From an uncultured Williamsia sp. (GTDB lineage: Bacteria; Actinomycetota; Actinomycetes; Mycobacteriales; Mycobacteriaceae): a DNA stretch of 64,000 bases. Position 1 is the first letter of the stretch; each line of letters begins with the position of its first letter. The DNA is taken from contig NZ_CANLWM010000004.1 of assembly GCF_947494875.1 (NCBI RefSeq), forward strand, positions 62,001 to 126,000, written 5' to 3'. The notes beneath the pieces were generated by a model. That model did no database searches. It was given only the letters and a program-made list of their open reading frames with translations, and had not been told where the DNA came from. Below are positions 53,074-61,980 of this stretch, piece after piece. Both the position numbers and the translations under genes were made by a program.

Positions 53074-54297
53074 TCAGAGGAAGCCGATGGGCCTGCGCCC
53101 GGGACCGACAGCCGGTGTGGGATCGCCACCGAGTCCACGCTCGATGAGCTCGGCGTAGACGTCGCGGAAGTCCGTGGTGACCTTCAGGTCGCCGTCGTCG
53201 AGATCGGTCAGGCTGGGCTCGTCTCCGTAGAAGCCGCCGCGGACGGGCGCGCCGGCGACCAGCACCGGCCCGGCCGTGCCGTGGTCGGTGCCCTCGGAGG
53301 CGTTCGCCTTCACCCGACGACCAAACTCGGAGTAAGCCATCACCACGACGTCGCGGCCCCGCGGGTCGGCGGCCATCTCCGTCAGGAAGCCCGACAGTGC
53401 CGAGTCGAGTTGGCCGAGCAGACGCTGTTGCGTCTCCCGTTCGTCGGCGTGGGTGTCGAAGCCGCTGATGCTCACCGAGTAGACCTTCGTCGGCACACCG
53501 GCCTTCACGCACGCCGCGACGGTCGCGAGCTGGTCGGAGAGGGACGAGCCGCCCTTCCCCTTCGCGCCCGATGTGTGGTGCTTCTGCGCGCCGGACAGCA
53601 GGGGACCGAACGTCGACGTCATCGTCTTCTCGGCGCGGTAGGACGAACAGACCATCGACTCCGCGGGACTGTCCCCGGTCCGGTCTGCCCCGAGTTCGGT
53701 GAGTGCGGTGACCGCGGAGGTCGTCAGTCCGCGGCCCGAGGTGTTCAGTGCGGCGGCCGTCGTCGTCTCCCCGATCGCCAGCATCGGCAACACGGGTCCG
53801 ACGCACACCGCCCGCAACGGGTCGTCGCCGGTCGCGTCCAGCCAGCGACCGATCCACCCGGTGTGCACCGCCGACTGCGGCTGGGCGGTCTGCCAGATGT
53901 CCATCGAGCGGAAGTGGCTGTGGTCGGGCTCGGGGTAGCCGACGCCGCGGATCACCGCGAGTGACCCGTTCGTCCACTGCTTCGCCAGTCCGGTCATCGC
54001 CGGGTTCAGGCCGAGCCGGTCGTCGAGGTGCAGGACGTCCTGTGGCGCATAGGCGAGTTCGGGACGGTTGTCGTGGTAGGCGTTGTCCGCGTATGGGATC
54101 ACGGTGTTGATGCCGTCGTTGCCGCCGTACATCGTGACCACGACGACCACGCCGTCGCCGACCACGCGCGGCCGGTCCGACGCCGCGGAGGTGAGCTCCT
54201 CCCACGTGACGGTGGTGACGCCACCGACGACGCCGAGCGCTGCGAGCACCCCGGACCCGAGGAGGAACCGGCGACGATCGACGGTGGGCGTCTTCAT
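53074..54297 (-). CDS. DUF1501 family exported protein
   Basis: 407 residues. A Tat signal (DRRRFLLGSGVLAALGVVGG, residues 7-26) leads a sulfatase/alkaline-phosphatase-like domain: VVVTMYGGNDGINTVIPY (about 53-70), YPEPDHSHFRSMDIWQTA, SISGFDTHADE, YSEFGRRVKANASEGTDHGTAG are the DUF1501 hallmarks, where His and Asp residues may bind metal. It follows the DUF1800 gene by 28 bp; the two families are almost always paired. Their joint role is not established; a secreted or surface complex is assumed. ATG 54297. Confidence 0.92.
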   Translation of the reverse strand: MKTPTVDRRRFLLGSGVLAALGVVGGVTTVTWEELTSAASDRPRVVGDGVVVVVTMYGGNDGINTVIPYADNAYHDNRPELAYAPQDVLHLDDRLGLNPAMTGLAKQWTNGSLAVIRGVGYPEPDHSHFRSMDIWQTAQPQSAVHTGWIGRWLDATGDDPLRAVCVGPVLPMLAIGETTTAAALNTSGRGLTTSAVTALTELGADRTGDSPAESMVCSSYRAEKTMTSTFGPLLSGAQKHHTSGAKGKGGSSLSDQLATVAACVKAGVPTKVYSVSISGFDTHADERETQQRLLGQLDSALSGFLTEMAADPRGRDVVVMAYSEFGRRVKANASEGTDHGTAGPVLVAGAPVRGGFYGDEPSLTDLDDGDLKVTTDFRDVYAELIERGLGGDPTPAVGPGRRPIGFL

Positions 54298-54325
54298 GTG
54301 TGACTCCGATGCAGGCGGAACGGGT

Positions 54326-55621
54326 TCAGACGGTGAGGTATTCGGGACTGTTGAGTGCAGCCGCCGTGAGCGTGACGGGGTCGTCCCGGTGCTGCGACAG
54401 CACGCGGGCGGTGCGGTCGGAGAACTGCCCGACCCCGAGGAGGTGCGCTGCGGCATCGATGCGATCGGCGGGCGAGGCGTCGTGGATCGTGGTCACTTGG
54501 GGCTTGGCGGCCAGACGCATCGCTGTGGTCCACCGGGTCTCGGTTCCCGCCGTCGACAACCACGCGCGGCCCGCGGGCCACCCGCCGACGCTCGGCGGGT
54601 GGAAGGGCAACTGGCCCAGATTCTTCAGCGTCGTGGACATGGTGGTCAGATCGGCGGCGGACGGGTCCGGTGCCAGTGCACGATGGGCGCCGACCACCCA
54701 CTCCACGGGTGAGTTCACGATGGAACCGCGCCCGAACTCGGGGTCGGTGACGATCGCGGTGATCAGGGCACGCAGGTCGCGCCGCGAGCCGTATGCGTCG
54801 GTCAGACGGTTCAGCGTCGCGCTCGACGGCGCTGCGGCGGAGGCGAGTTGCTGCCACCACCGGGTCGCGACGTATCCCGACGATCCGGGGTGGTCGAGGA
54901 CGGCGTCGCAGAACGACGACGCGTCGAGGTCGCCGGTCACGCCGAGAACGGTCTTGGAGCCGGCGTCGTGGCGTCGACGGATCACCTGGGGCGTGCGGTC
55001 GGCGGTGACCCGCCATCCGGTGAGCGCGCGGGCACCCTCGCGGACGTCGGTCTCGGTGTACCCGTTGCCGTGGCCCAGGGCGAACAGCTCCATGAACTCG
55101 CGCGCCAGGTTCTCGTTGGGTGAGCCGGCGACGTTCTGTCCGCCGTCCAGCCACCTCAGCATGGCGGCGTCGGTGAGCATCGCGTACGCGAGCGGCCGGA
55201 AGGTGCCCAACCCCATCGACCGCAGTTTCTCGTTCTGCGCGACCATCGCGGCGGCGTCGTGCACCTTGTCGTTCGAGGTGGAGAAGTGGTTGTGCCACAG
55301 GAACGTCAGCTTCTCGCCGGCGGGGCGCTGGGCGAGGACCATCCGCTTCAGCCACCAGGTGGTCGCCGCCTGGTCCTGGGCGCGGATCTCGGCGTTGCGG
55401 GCCTTCTTCTGCGCGGTGGTCATGTCGGCCGTCGCCGGCACGCGCGCGAACGTCGGTGGGGGAGTCGCGGCCACGCCGGGATCGATGCCGGGTCCGAGGG
55501 CGTCGGTGACATGGGCCGTGATGCCCCGGGCGACCGCCGCGTCGACCTCGGCACCTGTCGCACCGAAACCGAGCCGACGGACCACCCGTGCGGCGGCTGT
55601 CCAGTCCGAGGAGGGGATCAC
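54326..55621 (-). CDS. DUF1800 family protein, partner of DUF1501
   Basis: About 431 residues. AARVVRRLGFGATGAEVDAA at the N-terminus, KMVLAQRPAGEKLTFLWHNHFSTS-like WHNHF, LGGNQNVAG-type GGQNVAGSPNENLAREFMELFALG, YTETDVREGARALTGW and FHPPSVGGWPAGRAW near the C-terminus are family hallmarks. GTG 55621 (VIPSSDWTAA) is taken as start since conserved sequence begins there; GTG 55669 is an alternative, and no signal peptide is evident with either. The frame stays open far upstream but that part is antisense to the next genes. Confidence 0.88.
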   Translation of the reverse strand: MIPSSDWTAAARVVRRLGFGATGAEVDAAVARGITAHVTDALGPGIDPGVAATPPPTFARVPATADMTTAQKKARNAEIRAQDQAATTWWLKRMVLAQRPAGEKLTFLWHNHFSTSNDKVHDAAAMVAQNEKLRSMGLGTFRPLAYAMLTDAAMLRWLDGGQNVAGSPNENLAREFMELFALGHGNGYTETDVREGARALTGWRVTADRTPQVIRRRHDAGSKTVLGVTGDLDASSFCDAVLDHPGSSGYVATRWWQQLASAAAPSSATLNRLTDAYGSRRDLRALITAIVTDPEFGRGSIVNSPVEWVVGAHRALAPDPSAADLTTMSTTLKNLGQLPFHPPSVGGWPAGRAWLSTAGTETRWTTAMRLAAKPQVTTIHDASPADRIDAAAHLLGVGQFSDRTARVLSQHRDDPVTLTAAALNSPEYLTV

Positions 55622-55765
55622 GCAGTCGAGTGTGCGAGCAGCCGTCGCCCGTCTCCAGACCCGCGTCACGATCCTCAGAAGTCCTTCAGGCTGCCGTGAC
55701 CAGGCATTCCGCACTCTCAGTCGGTCTTCAGCCGCGAGGCCGCCGACGTTCCTAGCGTGGCGTCC

Positions 55766-56398
55766 ATGACCGAACCGCATGACCCGCAGCACCCCGACGA
55801 CCGCGCCCCCTATGAGGCGCCGAGCGACGACACCCGCCCCTACGCGTCGCCGGCGGGTCCACCGCCCCCGTTCCCGCCGCAGGGCCCGCCGCCCCAGGAC
55901 GGCCCGATGGGCGGGCCCCCGCCGAACCCCCCGGCGCGACACGGTCTGGTCTCGCGTCGCACGCTGGCCGCGACCGGCGCCGCCGCGCTGATCGTCGGCG
56001 GTGTGGTCGGCGGGCTGATCGGCTGGGCGTCGACCGACAACGACCAGCCGGTGCGCGCCACCACGGTCGCCGAGACCCAAGCACCGGACGGCACGCATTC
56101 GCAGCAGGGTGAGCACGCCCGCAAGGCGCGCGGCGTCGCGGGCACCATCACGGCCATCAACGGGTCGACGTGGACCATCCAGACCACGCAGGGCGACCCC
56201 TTCACCGTGATGGTCGGGTCCGACACGACGTTCGGGACCGCGAAGGCCCCCGCGCAGGCGTCGGACTTCGCCGTCGGCGACCGGATCGTCGCGACGGGCA
56301 AGCGGTCCGGGACGACGGTCGAGGCCACTCGGGTCGTGAAGCGGGTCGCCCGCAGCGCGCCGAGCAGCGCTGCGCCGTCGGCCGCGGCACCGAGCTGA
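55766..56398 (+). CDS. Membrane-anchored DUF5666-like protein
   Basis: 210 residues. A Pro-rich cytosolic N-terminus (about 1-57), one membrane helix (about 68-86) and an outside domain (about 115-190) with AGTITAINGSTWTIQTTQG and FAVGDRIVATGKRSGTTVEA, a small OB-like beta-barrel pattern of DUF5666. An Ala/Ser-rich tail follows. Function unknown. ATG 55766 has TAGCGT (55753-55758) ending 7 nt upstream. It precedes a two-component system and could be its target or sensor partner, which is inference from position only. Confidence 0.8.
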   Translation: MTEPHDPQHPDDRAPYEAPSDDTRPYASPAGPPPPFPPQGPPPQDGPMGGPPPNPPARHGLVSRRTLAATGAAALIVGGVVGGLIGWASTDNDQPVRATTVAETQAPDGTHSQQGEHARKARGVAGTITAINGSTWTIQTTQGDPFTVMVGSDTTFGTAKAPAQASDFAVGDRIVATGKRSGTTVEATRVVKRVARSAPSSAAPSAAAPS

Positions 56399-56434
56399 GC
56401 CGCGGACGGCCGACCGCTGGCAGAATCGGCGTCC

Positions 56435-57175
56435 GTGAACCAGGCCCGCGCAGGTGACCCGGGCGGCGCCCGGGTGCTGCGTGCCGGCGGTGCCCGGATC
56501 CTGGTGGTCGAGGACTCGACCCCCATCCGGGTGGCCATCGAGACAGCGATGGTCGACGCGGGTCACACCGTGCTCGCCCGCGCCGACGGTGCGCGACTCG
56601 AACACGACCTGCGCGAGTTCCGCCCCGACGCCGTCCTGCTCGACGTGATGCTGCCGGGCTCCGACGGGTTCGCGTTGCTGGAGGTGGTGCGCCGCCGCAG
56701 TGACGCGGGGATCCTCATGGTCACCGCGCGCGACGCCGTCGCCGACCGGCTGCACGGGCTGACCGAGGGTGCCGACGACTACGTCTCGAAGCCGTTCGAG
56801 ATGGCCGAACTCGTCGCGCGCGTGAGCGCGGTGTTGCGACGCCGCGGACGCGTGGCGTCGACGATCCTCGTCGACGACCTCGTCATCGACCCGGAGGCGG
56901 CATCCGTACGGCGTGGTGGGACGCCGATCTCGCTGACCGCCACCGAGTTCCGCGTGCTGGTGTTCCTCGCCGGGCGGCGCGGGAGGGTGGTGACGAAGAC
57001 GCAGATCCTGACGGCGGTCTGGGGCTACGAGCACTACGACCCGAATCTCGTCGAGGTCAACATCAGCACCCTGCGGCGCAAACTCGAGGCGCACGGGCCG
57101 CGTCTGCTGCACACCGAACGCGGCCTGGGCTACCGCCTCGACAGCGCCGACACCGCCGGCGGCGAGCCCGGATGA
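56435..57175 (+). CDS. OmpR/PhoB-family response regulator
   Basis: 246 residues. The receiver domain has ILVVEDSTPIR, phospho-acceptor D70 in LLDVMLPGSDG, T in MVTARD and K in VSKPF; the winged-helix output domain ends with VEVNISTLRRKLEAHGPRLLHTERGLGYRL. An extra N-terminal segment of about 20 residues precedes the receiver. GTG 56435 is the start. The ATGA overlap with the histidine kinase gene shows coupling. Confidence 0.95.
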   Translation: MNQARAGDPGGARVLRAGGARILVVEDSTPIRVAIETAMVDAGHTVLARADGARLEHDLREFRPDAVLLDVMLPGSDGFALLEVVRRRSDAGILMVTARDAVADRLHGLTEGADDYVSKPFEMAELVARVSAVLRRRGRVASTILVDDLVIDPEAASVRRGGTPISLTATEFRVLVFLAGRRGRVVTKTQILTAVWGYEHYDPNLVEVNISTLRRKLEAHGPRLLHTERGLGYRLDSADTAGGEPG

Positions 57176-58524
57176 GGTCCGGCGGTTCGCTGCGTGTGCG
57201 CGTCACGGCGCTGGCCGCGATCGTCCTCGCGGTGGTGCTCGTCGCGATGGTCGTCATCGGGGTCACGCTCTTCACCACCGCGTCCGATCGGGCCGTCGAC
57301 GGGCTGCTCACCGACCGCGCGTCCTACGCCCGCCAGATCGCGCGGACCGCCGCGACACCGCAGGCACTGCTCTCGCGGGTCGACAACCGGTCGGTGCGGG
57401 CGCAGGTGATCCTCGCCGACGGACGCATCTACGGGTCCCGGCTGCCCGACGACGACTCCGCCGCACGCCGGGTGATCGAACTGCGGTCGACGCGGGCCTG
57501 GGCGCAGGGCGCACGGCTGGTCCTGGCGGTCGACAGCCGCCTCCTCGACGGCGTCCAGACCCGGCTGCTGTGGGGGATGGTGATCGCCGCCGCCGCTGCG
57601 CTGCTCGTCACCGTCGGACTCCTCTGGGTCGGCATGCGGTTCGCGCTCGCCCCGCTCGACGCGATGACATCGCTGGCGCGGTCGATCGCGCGGGGTCACC
57701 GCGGCGAGCGACTGAGTCCGCGCGACCCGCGGACCGAACTGGGCCGGACCGCGGAGGCCTTCGACGACATGCTCGACTCGTTGGAGGGTGCGGAGGCGCG
57801 CGAACGCGGTGCGCAGCAGTCGGTCCGGCAGTTCGTCGCCGACGCCGCCCACGAACTGCGCACCCCGATCACCGGTGTGCAGGCGGTCGCGGAGACACTG
57901 CTCCAGGCCGACCGCGACACCCCCGTCGAGGAGCGGGAACGCCTCACGCTGCTGCTGATCCAGGAGACCCGACGGGCCGGTCGACTCGTCGACGACATGC
58001 TCGAGATGGCCCGGATCGACAGCGGGATCACCCTGTCGCCGCAGCCCACCGACATCGGCGCGATCGCCCGTGAACAGGCCGATCGCGTTCGGCTGCTGCA
58101 CCCCGAGCTGACAGTCGAGGTGCAGGGCTCGGCACCCCCGGCGGTCGCCGACCCCGTCCGCGTCGCGCAGATCGTCGCGAACCTCGTCGACAACGCCTGT
58201 CAGGCGACGCCGGCGGGCGGGCGGGTGCAGATCACCGTCGACGGGTCACCGGGGTGGGTGCATCTCGTCGTCGCCGACTCGGGCGTCGGCATCCCGCCGG
58301 CCGATCGCGACCGCGTGTTCGAGCGGATGGTCCGCCTCGACGGCTCCCGCGATCGCCGATCCGGCGGGTCGGGACTCGGACTCGCCGTGGCGCGGGGTCT
58401 GGCCCGGTCGCACGGCGGTGACGTGGTGCTGCTGGCGACCGATCCACCCGGCGCGGTGTTCCGCCTCGACCTGCCGGCCGCTGCGCCACCGGTGGCTGCA
58501 TCCGACGGATCACTCGCTCCGTAG
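57172..58524 (+). CDS. Sensor histidine kinase
   Basis: 450 residues. Two membrane helices (about 9-32 and 130-155) enclose an outside sensor region of about 95 residues without a recognised domain; HAMP follows (about 157-210), then HisKA with phospho-accepting H227 in AAHELRTPI, and the HATPase domain with NLVDNACQATP (N box), DSGVGIPP (G1) and GGSGLGLAV (G2). It phosphorylates the response regulator encoded just upstream. The signal is unknown. It is unrelated in position to fgd, which starts 62 bp downstream. Confidence 0.95.
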   Translation: MRSGGSLRVRVTALAAIVLAVVLVAMVVIGVTLFTTASDRAVDGLLTDRASYARQIARTAATPQALLSRVDNRSVRAQVILADGRIYGSRLPDDDSAARRVIELRSTRAWAQGARLVLAVDSRLLDGVQTRLLWGMVIAAAAALLVTVGLLWVGMRFALAPLDAMTSLARSIARGHRGERLSPRDPRTELGRTAEAFDDMLDSLEGAEARERGAQQSVRQFVADAAHELRTPITGVQAVAETLLQADRDTPVEERERLTLLLIQETRRAGRLVDDMLEMARIDSGITLSPQPTDIGAIAREQADRVRLLHPELTVEVQGSAPPAVADPVRVAQIVANLVDNACQATPAGGRVQITVDGSPGWVHLVVADSGVGIPPADRDRVFERMVRLDGSRDRRSGGSGLGLAVARGLARSHGGDVVLLATDPPGAVFRLDLPAAAPPVAASDGSLAP

Positions 58525-58586
58525 GTCGGACTACGGTGGGACTGTCGTGAACAAGGCGGTGTTCGTCGAAGAGGTGAGGTGCAGCA

Positions 58587-59603
58587 GTGGCTCAGGAACT
58601 CAGGCTCGGATACAAGGCATCGGCGGAGCAGTTCGATCCGCGTGAGCTCGTCGAGATCGCGGTCGCGGCCGAGGGCGCCGGTATGGATTCCGTCGCGGTC
58701 AGCGACCACTTCCAGCCGTGGCGCCACGAGGGTGGCCACGCCCCGTTCTCCCTCGCCTGGATGGCCGCGGTGGGGGAGCGCACGAAGCGCGTCCAGATCG
58801 GTACCTCGGTGATGACTCCGACCTTCCGCTACAACCCCGCCGTCATCGCCCAGGCGTTCGCGTCGATGGCGTGCATGTACCCGAACCGGATCATGCTGGG
58901 TGTGGGCACCGGCGAGGCGCTCAACGAGTACGCGACCGGCTTCACCGGCGAGTGGCCGGAGTTCAAGGAGCGGTTCGCCCGCCTGCGCGAGTCGATCCGC
59001 CTGATGCGCGAGCTGTGGACCGGCGAGAAGGTCGATTTCGAGGGCGAGTACTACACCACCCAGGGCGCGTACATGTACGACATCCCCGACAAGCCGGTCC
59101 CGGTGTACGTCGCCGCCGGCGGCCCCGTCGTCGCGCGGTACGCCGGGCGCCAGGGCGACGGGTTCATCTGCACGTCGGGCAAGGGCATGGAGCTCTACAC
59201 CGAGAAGCTCATCCCGGCTGTGAAGGAAGGCGCCGAGAAGGCCGAGCGCTCGGTCGACGATATCGACCGCATGATCGAGATCAAGATCTCCTACGACCCG
59301 GATCCCGAACTGGCGCTGGAGAACACGCGGTTCTGGGCGCCGCTGTCGCTGACGCAGGAACAGAAGCACAGCGTGAACAGCTCGACGGAGATGGAACGTC
59401 TCGCCGACGAGCTGCCCATCGAGCAGGTCGCCAAGCGCTGGATCGTCGCCTCCGACCCCGACGAGGCGGTCGAGGCCGTCAAGCAGTACACCGACGCGGG
59501 GCTCAACCACCTCGTTTTCCACGCGCCCGGTCACGACCAGCAGCGATTCCTCGACAACTTCCAGAAGGACCTCGAGCCGCGTCTGCGGAAGCTGACGGTC
59601 TGA
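58587..59603 (+). CDS. fgd: F420-dependent glucose-6-phosphate dehydrogenase
   Basis: 338 residues, close along the full length to mycobacterial Fgd1 as I remember it. The N-terminus [12 protein letters not shown], catalytic region [20 protein letters not shown] (Asp, His and Trp), [12 protein letters not shown] (Glu) and the C-terminal [17 protein letters not shown] all match. It oxidises glucose-6-phosphate and reduces coenzyme F420, feeding F420H2 to enzymes such as the LLM oxidoreductase encoded at 45477. GTG 58587 follows GAGGTGAGG. The SRPBCC gene starts 8 bp after its stop. Confidence 0.97.
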   Translation: MAQELRLGYKASAEQFDPRELVEIAVAAEGAGMDSVAVSDHFQPWRHEGGHAPFSLAWMAAVGERTKRVQIGTSVMTPTFRYNPAVIAQAFASMACMYPNRIMLGVGTGEALNEYATGFTGEWPEFKERFARLRESIRLMRELWTGEKVDFEGEYYTTQGAYMYDIPDKPVPVYVAAGGPVVARYAGRQGDGFICTSGKGMELYTEKLIPAVKEGAEKAERSVDDIDRMIEIKISYDPDPELALENTRFWAPLSLTQEQKHSVNSSTEMERLADELPIEQVAKRWIVASDPDEAVEAVKQYTDAGLNHLVFHAPGHDQQRFLDNFQKDLEPRLRKLTV

Positions 59604-59611
59604 GAGGTCCG

Positions 59612-60154
59612 GTGCTCGGCGGGCGGTTGTCGGCTCCGGCGACGGAGGCCGAGCGGACGGAATCCCGTCCCGGGGACGAGCTGGTGGACGCCGACGTCGT
59701 GATGGACACGGCGTTCACCCTGTCCGCACAGCCGGATGTCGTGTGGCCGTGGATCGTCCAGCTCGGCAAGGCGCGCGCGGGATGGTATCTGCCGCGGTCG
59801 GTAGAACGCTTCGTGCCGGCGTCGCGACGAGCCGCCCGGTCGGTCGATCCCCGGTGGCAGGATCTCGCGATCGGAGATGTGATCCCCGACTACGGCGGGT
59901 CGTCGGCAACCTTCGACGTGGTGGAGATGGCCGCACCGTCGACGATCGTCTACCACTCCGTGCGCGGCCGCCTGGTGATGACGTGGTCGATCGTGCTCCG
60001 CGATCGCGGTGGCTCGACGCGGGTCCTGCTGCGCGTGCGACTCGGCAACGTCCGGCGCAAACGGCTGGCGCAGACGGTCGGCGGTGTGTTCGACGGTCTC
60101 ACCATCGCCGGGCTGGCTGCGGGCCTGCGGGAGCGCGTCCGACCGTCGGGATAG
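59612..60154 (+). CDS. SRPBCC (START-like) family protein
   Basis: 180 residues. The fold signature for a hydrophobic ligand pocket is VVMDTAFTLSAQPDVVWPWIVQLGKARAGWYLPR, followed by IGDVIPDYGGSSATFDVVEMAAPSTIVYHSVRGRLVMTWSIVL. Such proteins bind lipids or aromatic molecules; no function is known. GTG 59612 is chosen from frame and GAGAGG 6 nt upstream; an open frame extends left but is antisense-like shadow of fgd. Probably co-transcribed with fgd. Its TAG stop forms the first half of the next gene's -10 box. Confidence 0.82.
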   Translation: MLGGRLSAPATEAERTESRPGDELVDADVVMDTAFTLSAQPDVVWPWIVQLGKARAGWYLPRSVERFVPASRRAARSVDPRWQDLAIGDVIPDYGGSSATFDVVEMAAPSTIVYHSVRGRLVMTWSIVLRDRGGSTRVLLRVRLGNVRRKRLAQTVGGVFDGLTIAGLAAGLRERVRPSG

Positions 60155-60157
60155 GTT
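60152..60157 (+). promoter_or_regulatory. -10 box overlapping a stop codon
   Basis: TAGGTT begins with the TAG stop of the SRPBCC gene and is followed by 6 nt and ATG 60164, predicting a leaderless transcript. Confidence 0.55.
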
Positions 60158-60163
60158 GCGTCC

Positions 60164-60952
60164 ATGACCGACTTCGCGACCACCCGTCTCGGTGACACCG
60201 TCGCCTACGACCGCCATAGCGCCGGCGCGCGCCCGGTCGTGTTCATCGCCGGGGCCGGTCCGCACCGCGCGGGCGACCCGGGCACCACCGCGACCGCGGA
60301 TCTCCTGGCGGAGCGTGGCGTGGCGTCGGTCGTCTACGACCGCCTCGGTCGGAACGAGAGTCCCGCCGGCGGTGTCATCACGCTGGAGCGGGAGCTGGCC
60401 GCCGTCGCGGCGATGATCGACGCGGCAGGTGGGACCGCGGTCCTGTGCGGTCACTCCTCCGGCTGTGCCATCGCCATCGAGGCCGCGCGGGCCGGGCTGC
60501 CCGTCACCGGCCTCGTCCTGTGGGAGGCGCCGTTCATGCGCTCCGGCGAGTCCACCCGCGAGTGGATCGACGAGTTCGAGCGCCGTCTGGACACCGGGGA
60601 CGACGACGGCGCGCAGCGGCAGTACATGCGCGACATGCCGGCGGAGTTCATCGAGATGGCGCAGCAGGCGGGTATCTGGGATGCGGTGGTGGCGCAGGTC
60701 GAGAGCCTGCGACCGGACGGCCGGGCGCTCGTCGCGGTGAGCGCAGCGCCCATGGCGGAGATCCTGGCGCCGGTCACGGTGCCGGTGCTGGCGGTGGTCG
60801 GCACCGAGACGTTCCCCGGGATGCCCGAGGCGGCCGACGCGATCGCCGCGGCCGCGCAGGAGGGTCGGTCGGAGCGGGTCACCGGTGCCCACCATGCCTG
60901 GGACCCGCAGGCCATGGCCGACCGCATCGCGCGGTTCGTCGGCGCGGGGTGA
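60164..60952 (+). CDS. Alpha/beta hydrolase
   Basis: 262 residues. VVFIAGAGPHRAGD is the oxyanion region, LCGHSSGCAIAIEA the nucleophile elbow (Ser in GHSSG, about residue 98), LAVVGTETFPGMPE the probable acid region and the catalytic His in TGAHHAWDPQ (about 246). It is a small esterase or similar enzyme with a canonical triad; the substrate is not clear. ATG 60164 is set by the -10 box and by the fold start. Followed after 73 bp by an EamA transporter. Confidence 0.88.
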   Translation: MTDFATTRLGDTVAYDRHSAGARPVVFIAGAGPHRAGDPGTTATADLLAERGVASVVYDRLGRNESPAGGVITLERELAAVAAMIDAAGGTAVLCGHSSGCAIAIEAARAGLPVTGLVLWEAPFMRSGESTREWIDEFERRLDTGDDDGAQRQYMRDMPAEFIEMAQQAGIWDAVVAQVESLRPDGRALVAVSAAPMAEILAPVTVPVLAVVGTETFPGMPEAADAIAAAAQEGRSERVTGAHHAWDPQAMADRIARFVGAG

Positions 60953-61025
60953 TCTGGCGGACTCTGTGCGGTTCGTGTCCGGAACTCGCTTGCCCGGGCG
61001 CAGGCCCGTCGGCGAGGCTCGTGGC

Positions 61026-61970
61026 ATGACACGTCGCCCCGATGCGGGCACCCTCGCCGTTCTCGCCGCCGCCGTCACGATGGTGTTGTGGGCGTCGTCG
61101 TTCGTCGTGATCCGTTCGGCGGGAGAACACTTCTCACCCGGTGGCATGGCCTTCCTGCGGCTCGCCGTCGGGACCGTCGCGCTGCTGCTGATCGCGTCCC
61201 GCCACCGCCGCCCCCTTCCCCGCGGCCGTTCGCTGGTGTTGGTGCTCGGCTACGGGGTCCTGTGGTTCGGCGCCTACACGGTGCTGCTCAACTGGGCCGA
61301 ACGCCACCTGGACGCGGGCACGGCGTCGCTGTTGGTGAACTTCGCGCCGATCCTGGTGGCGATCACCGCCGGCCTCTTCTTCGGTGAAGGCTTCCCGCGT
61401 CCACTGGTCGTCGGGATGGCGATCGCGTTCACCGGCGTCGTGGTGATCGCTGTCGGGGGTAGTGGCGGTGGGTCCAACGACATGCTCGGTATCGGACTCG
61501 GGCTGCTGACCGCCGTCCTCTACGCCTCGGGTGTCCTGATGCAGAAAGCCGCACTGCGGACGGTGGATTCGGTCACCGCGACCTGGGTCGGCTGCGCCGC
61601 CGGGATGCTCGCGACCGTCCCGTTCGCTCCGCTGAGCGTCGCGGAGATCGCCGACGCGCCGACGTCGGCGGTCCTCGAGGTGGTGTACCTCGGCATCGGT
61701 CCGACGGCCATCGCCTTCACGACGTGGGCCTATGCCCTCACCCGGACCGATGCGGGGAAGCTGGCCGCGACGTCGCTGGTGGTCCCGGCCCTCGCGATCG
61801 GACTGTCGTGGCTGACCCTGGGCGAGGTCCCGACCGTGTTCGGGTTCATCGGCGGTGCCCTCTGTCTCGGCGGTGTCGCGATCAGCCGCCGGCGCCCACG
61901 GGAGACGGGGACATCGACGGCGGAGACCGCTGTCGCGGACACCCCACCCCCGGTGCGCGTGCCCGACTAG
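61026..61970 (+). CDS. EamA/DMT-family transporter
   Basis: 314 residues with ten predicted membrane helices in two EamA repeats (about 10-140 and 150-290). The first repeat shows ASSFVVIRSAGEHFSPGGMAFLRLAVG, typical of RhaT/YdcZ-type exporters, and the second ends LTLGEVPTVFGFIGGALCLGGVAIS. It may export amino acids or other metabolites. ATG 61026 is chosen from the first helix; the longer frame overlaps the hydrolase gene. Its TAG stop forms the first half of the next -10 box. Confidence 0.9.
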   Translation: MTRRPDAGTLAVLAAAVTMVLWASSFVVIRSAGEHFSPGGMAFLRLAVGTVALLLIASRHRRPLPRGRSLVLVLGYGVLWFGAYTVLLNWAERHLDAGTASLLVNFAPILVAITAGLFFGEGFPRPLVVGMAIAFTGVVVIAVGGSGGGSNDMLGIGLGLLTAVLYASGVLMQKAALRTVDSVTATWVGCAAGMLATVPFAPLSVAEIADAPTSAVLEVVYLGIGPTAIAFTTWAYALTRTDAGKLAATSLVVPALAIGLSWLTLGEVPTVFGFIGGALCLGGVAISRRRPRETGTSTAETAVADTPPPVRVPD

Positions 61971-61973
61971 GGT
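61968..61973 (+). promoter_or_regulatory. -10 box overlapping a stop codon
   Basis: TAGGGT begins with the TAG stop of the EamA gene and is followed by 7 nt and GTG 61981, predicting a leaderless transcript. Confidence 0.58.
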
Positions 61974-61980
61974 CGGACAC

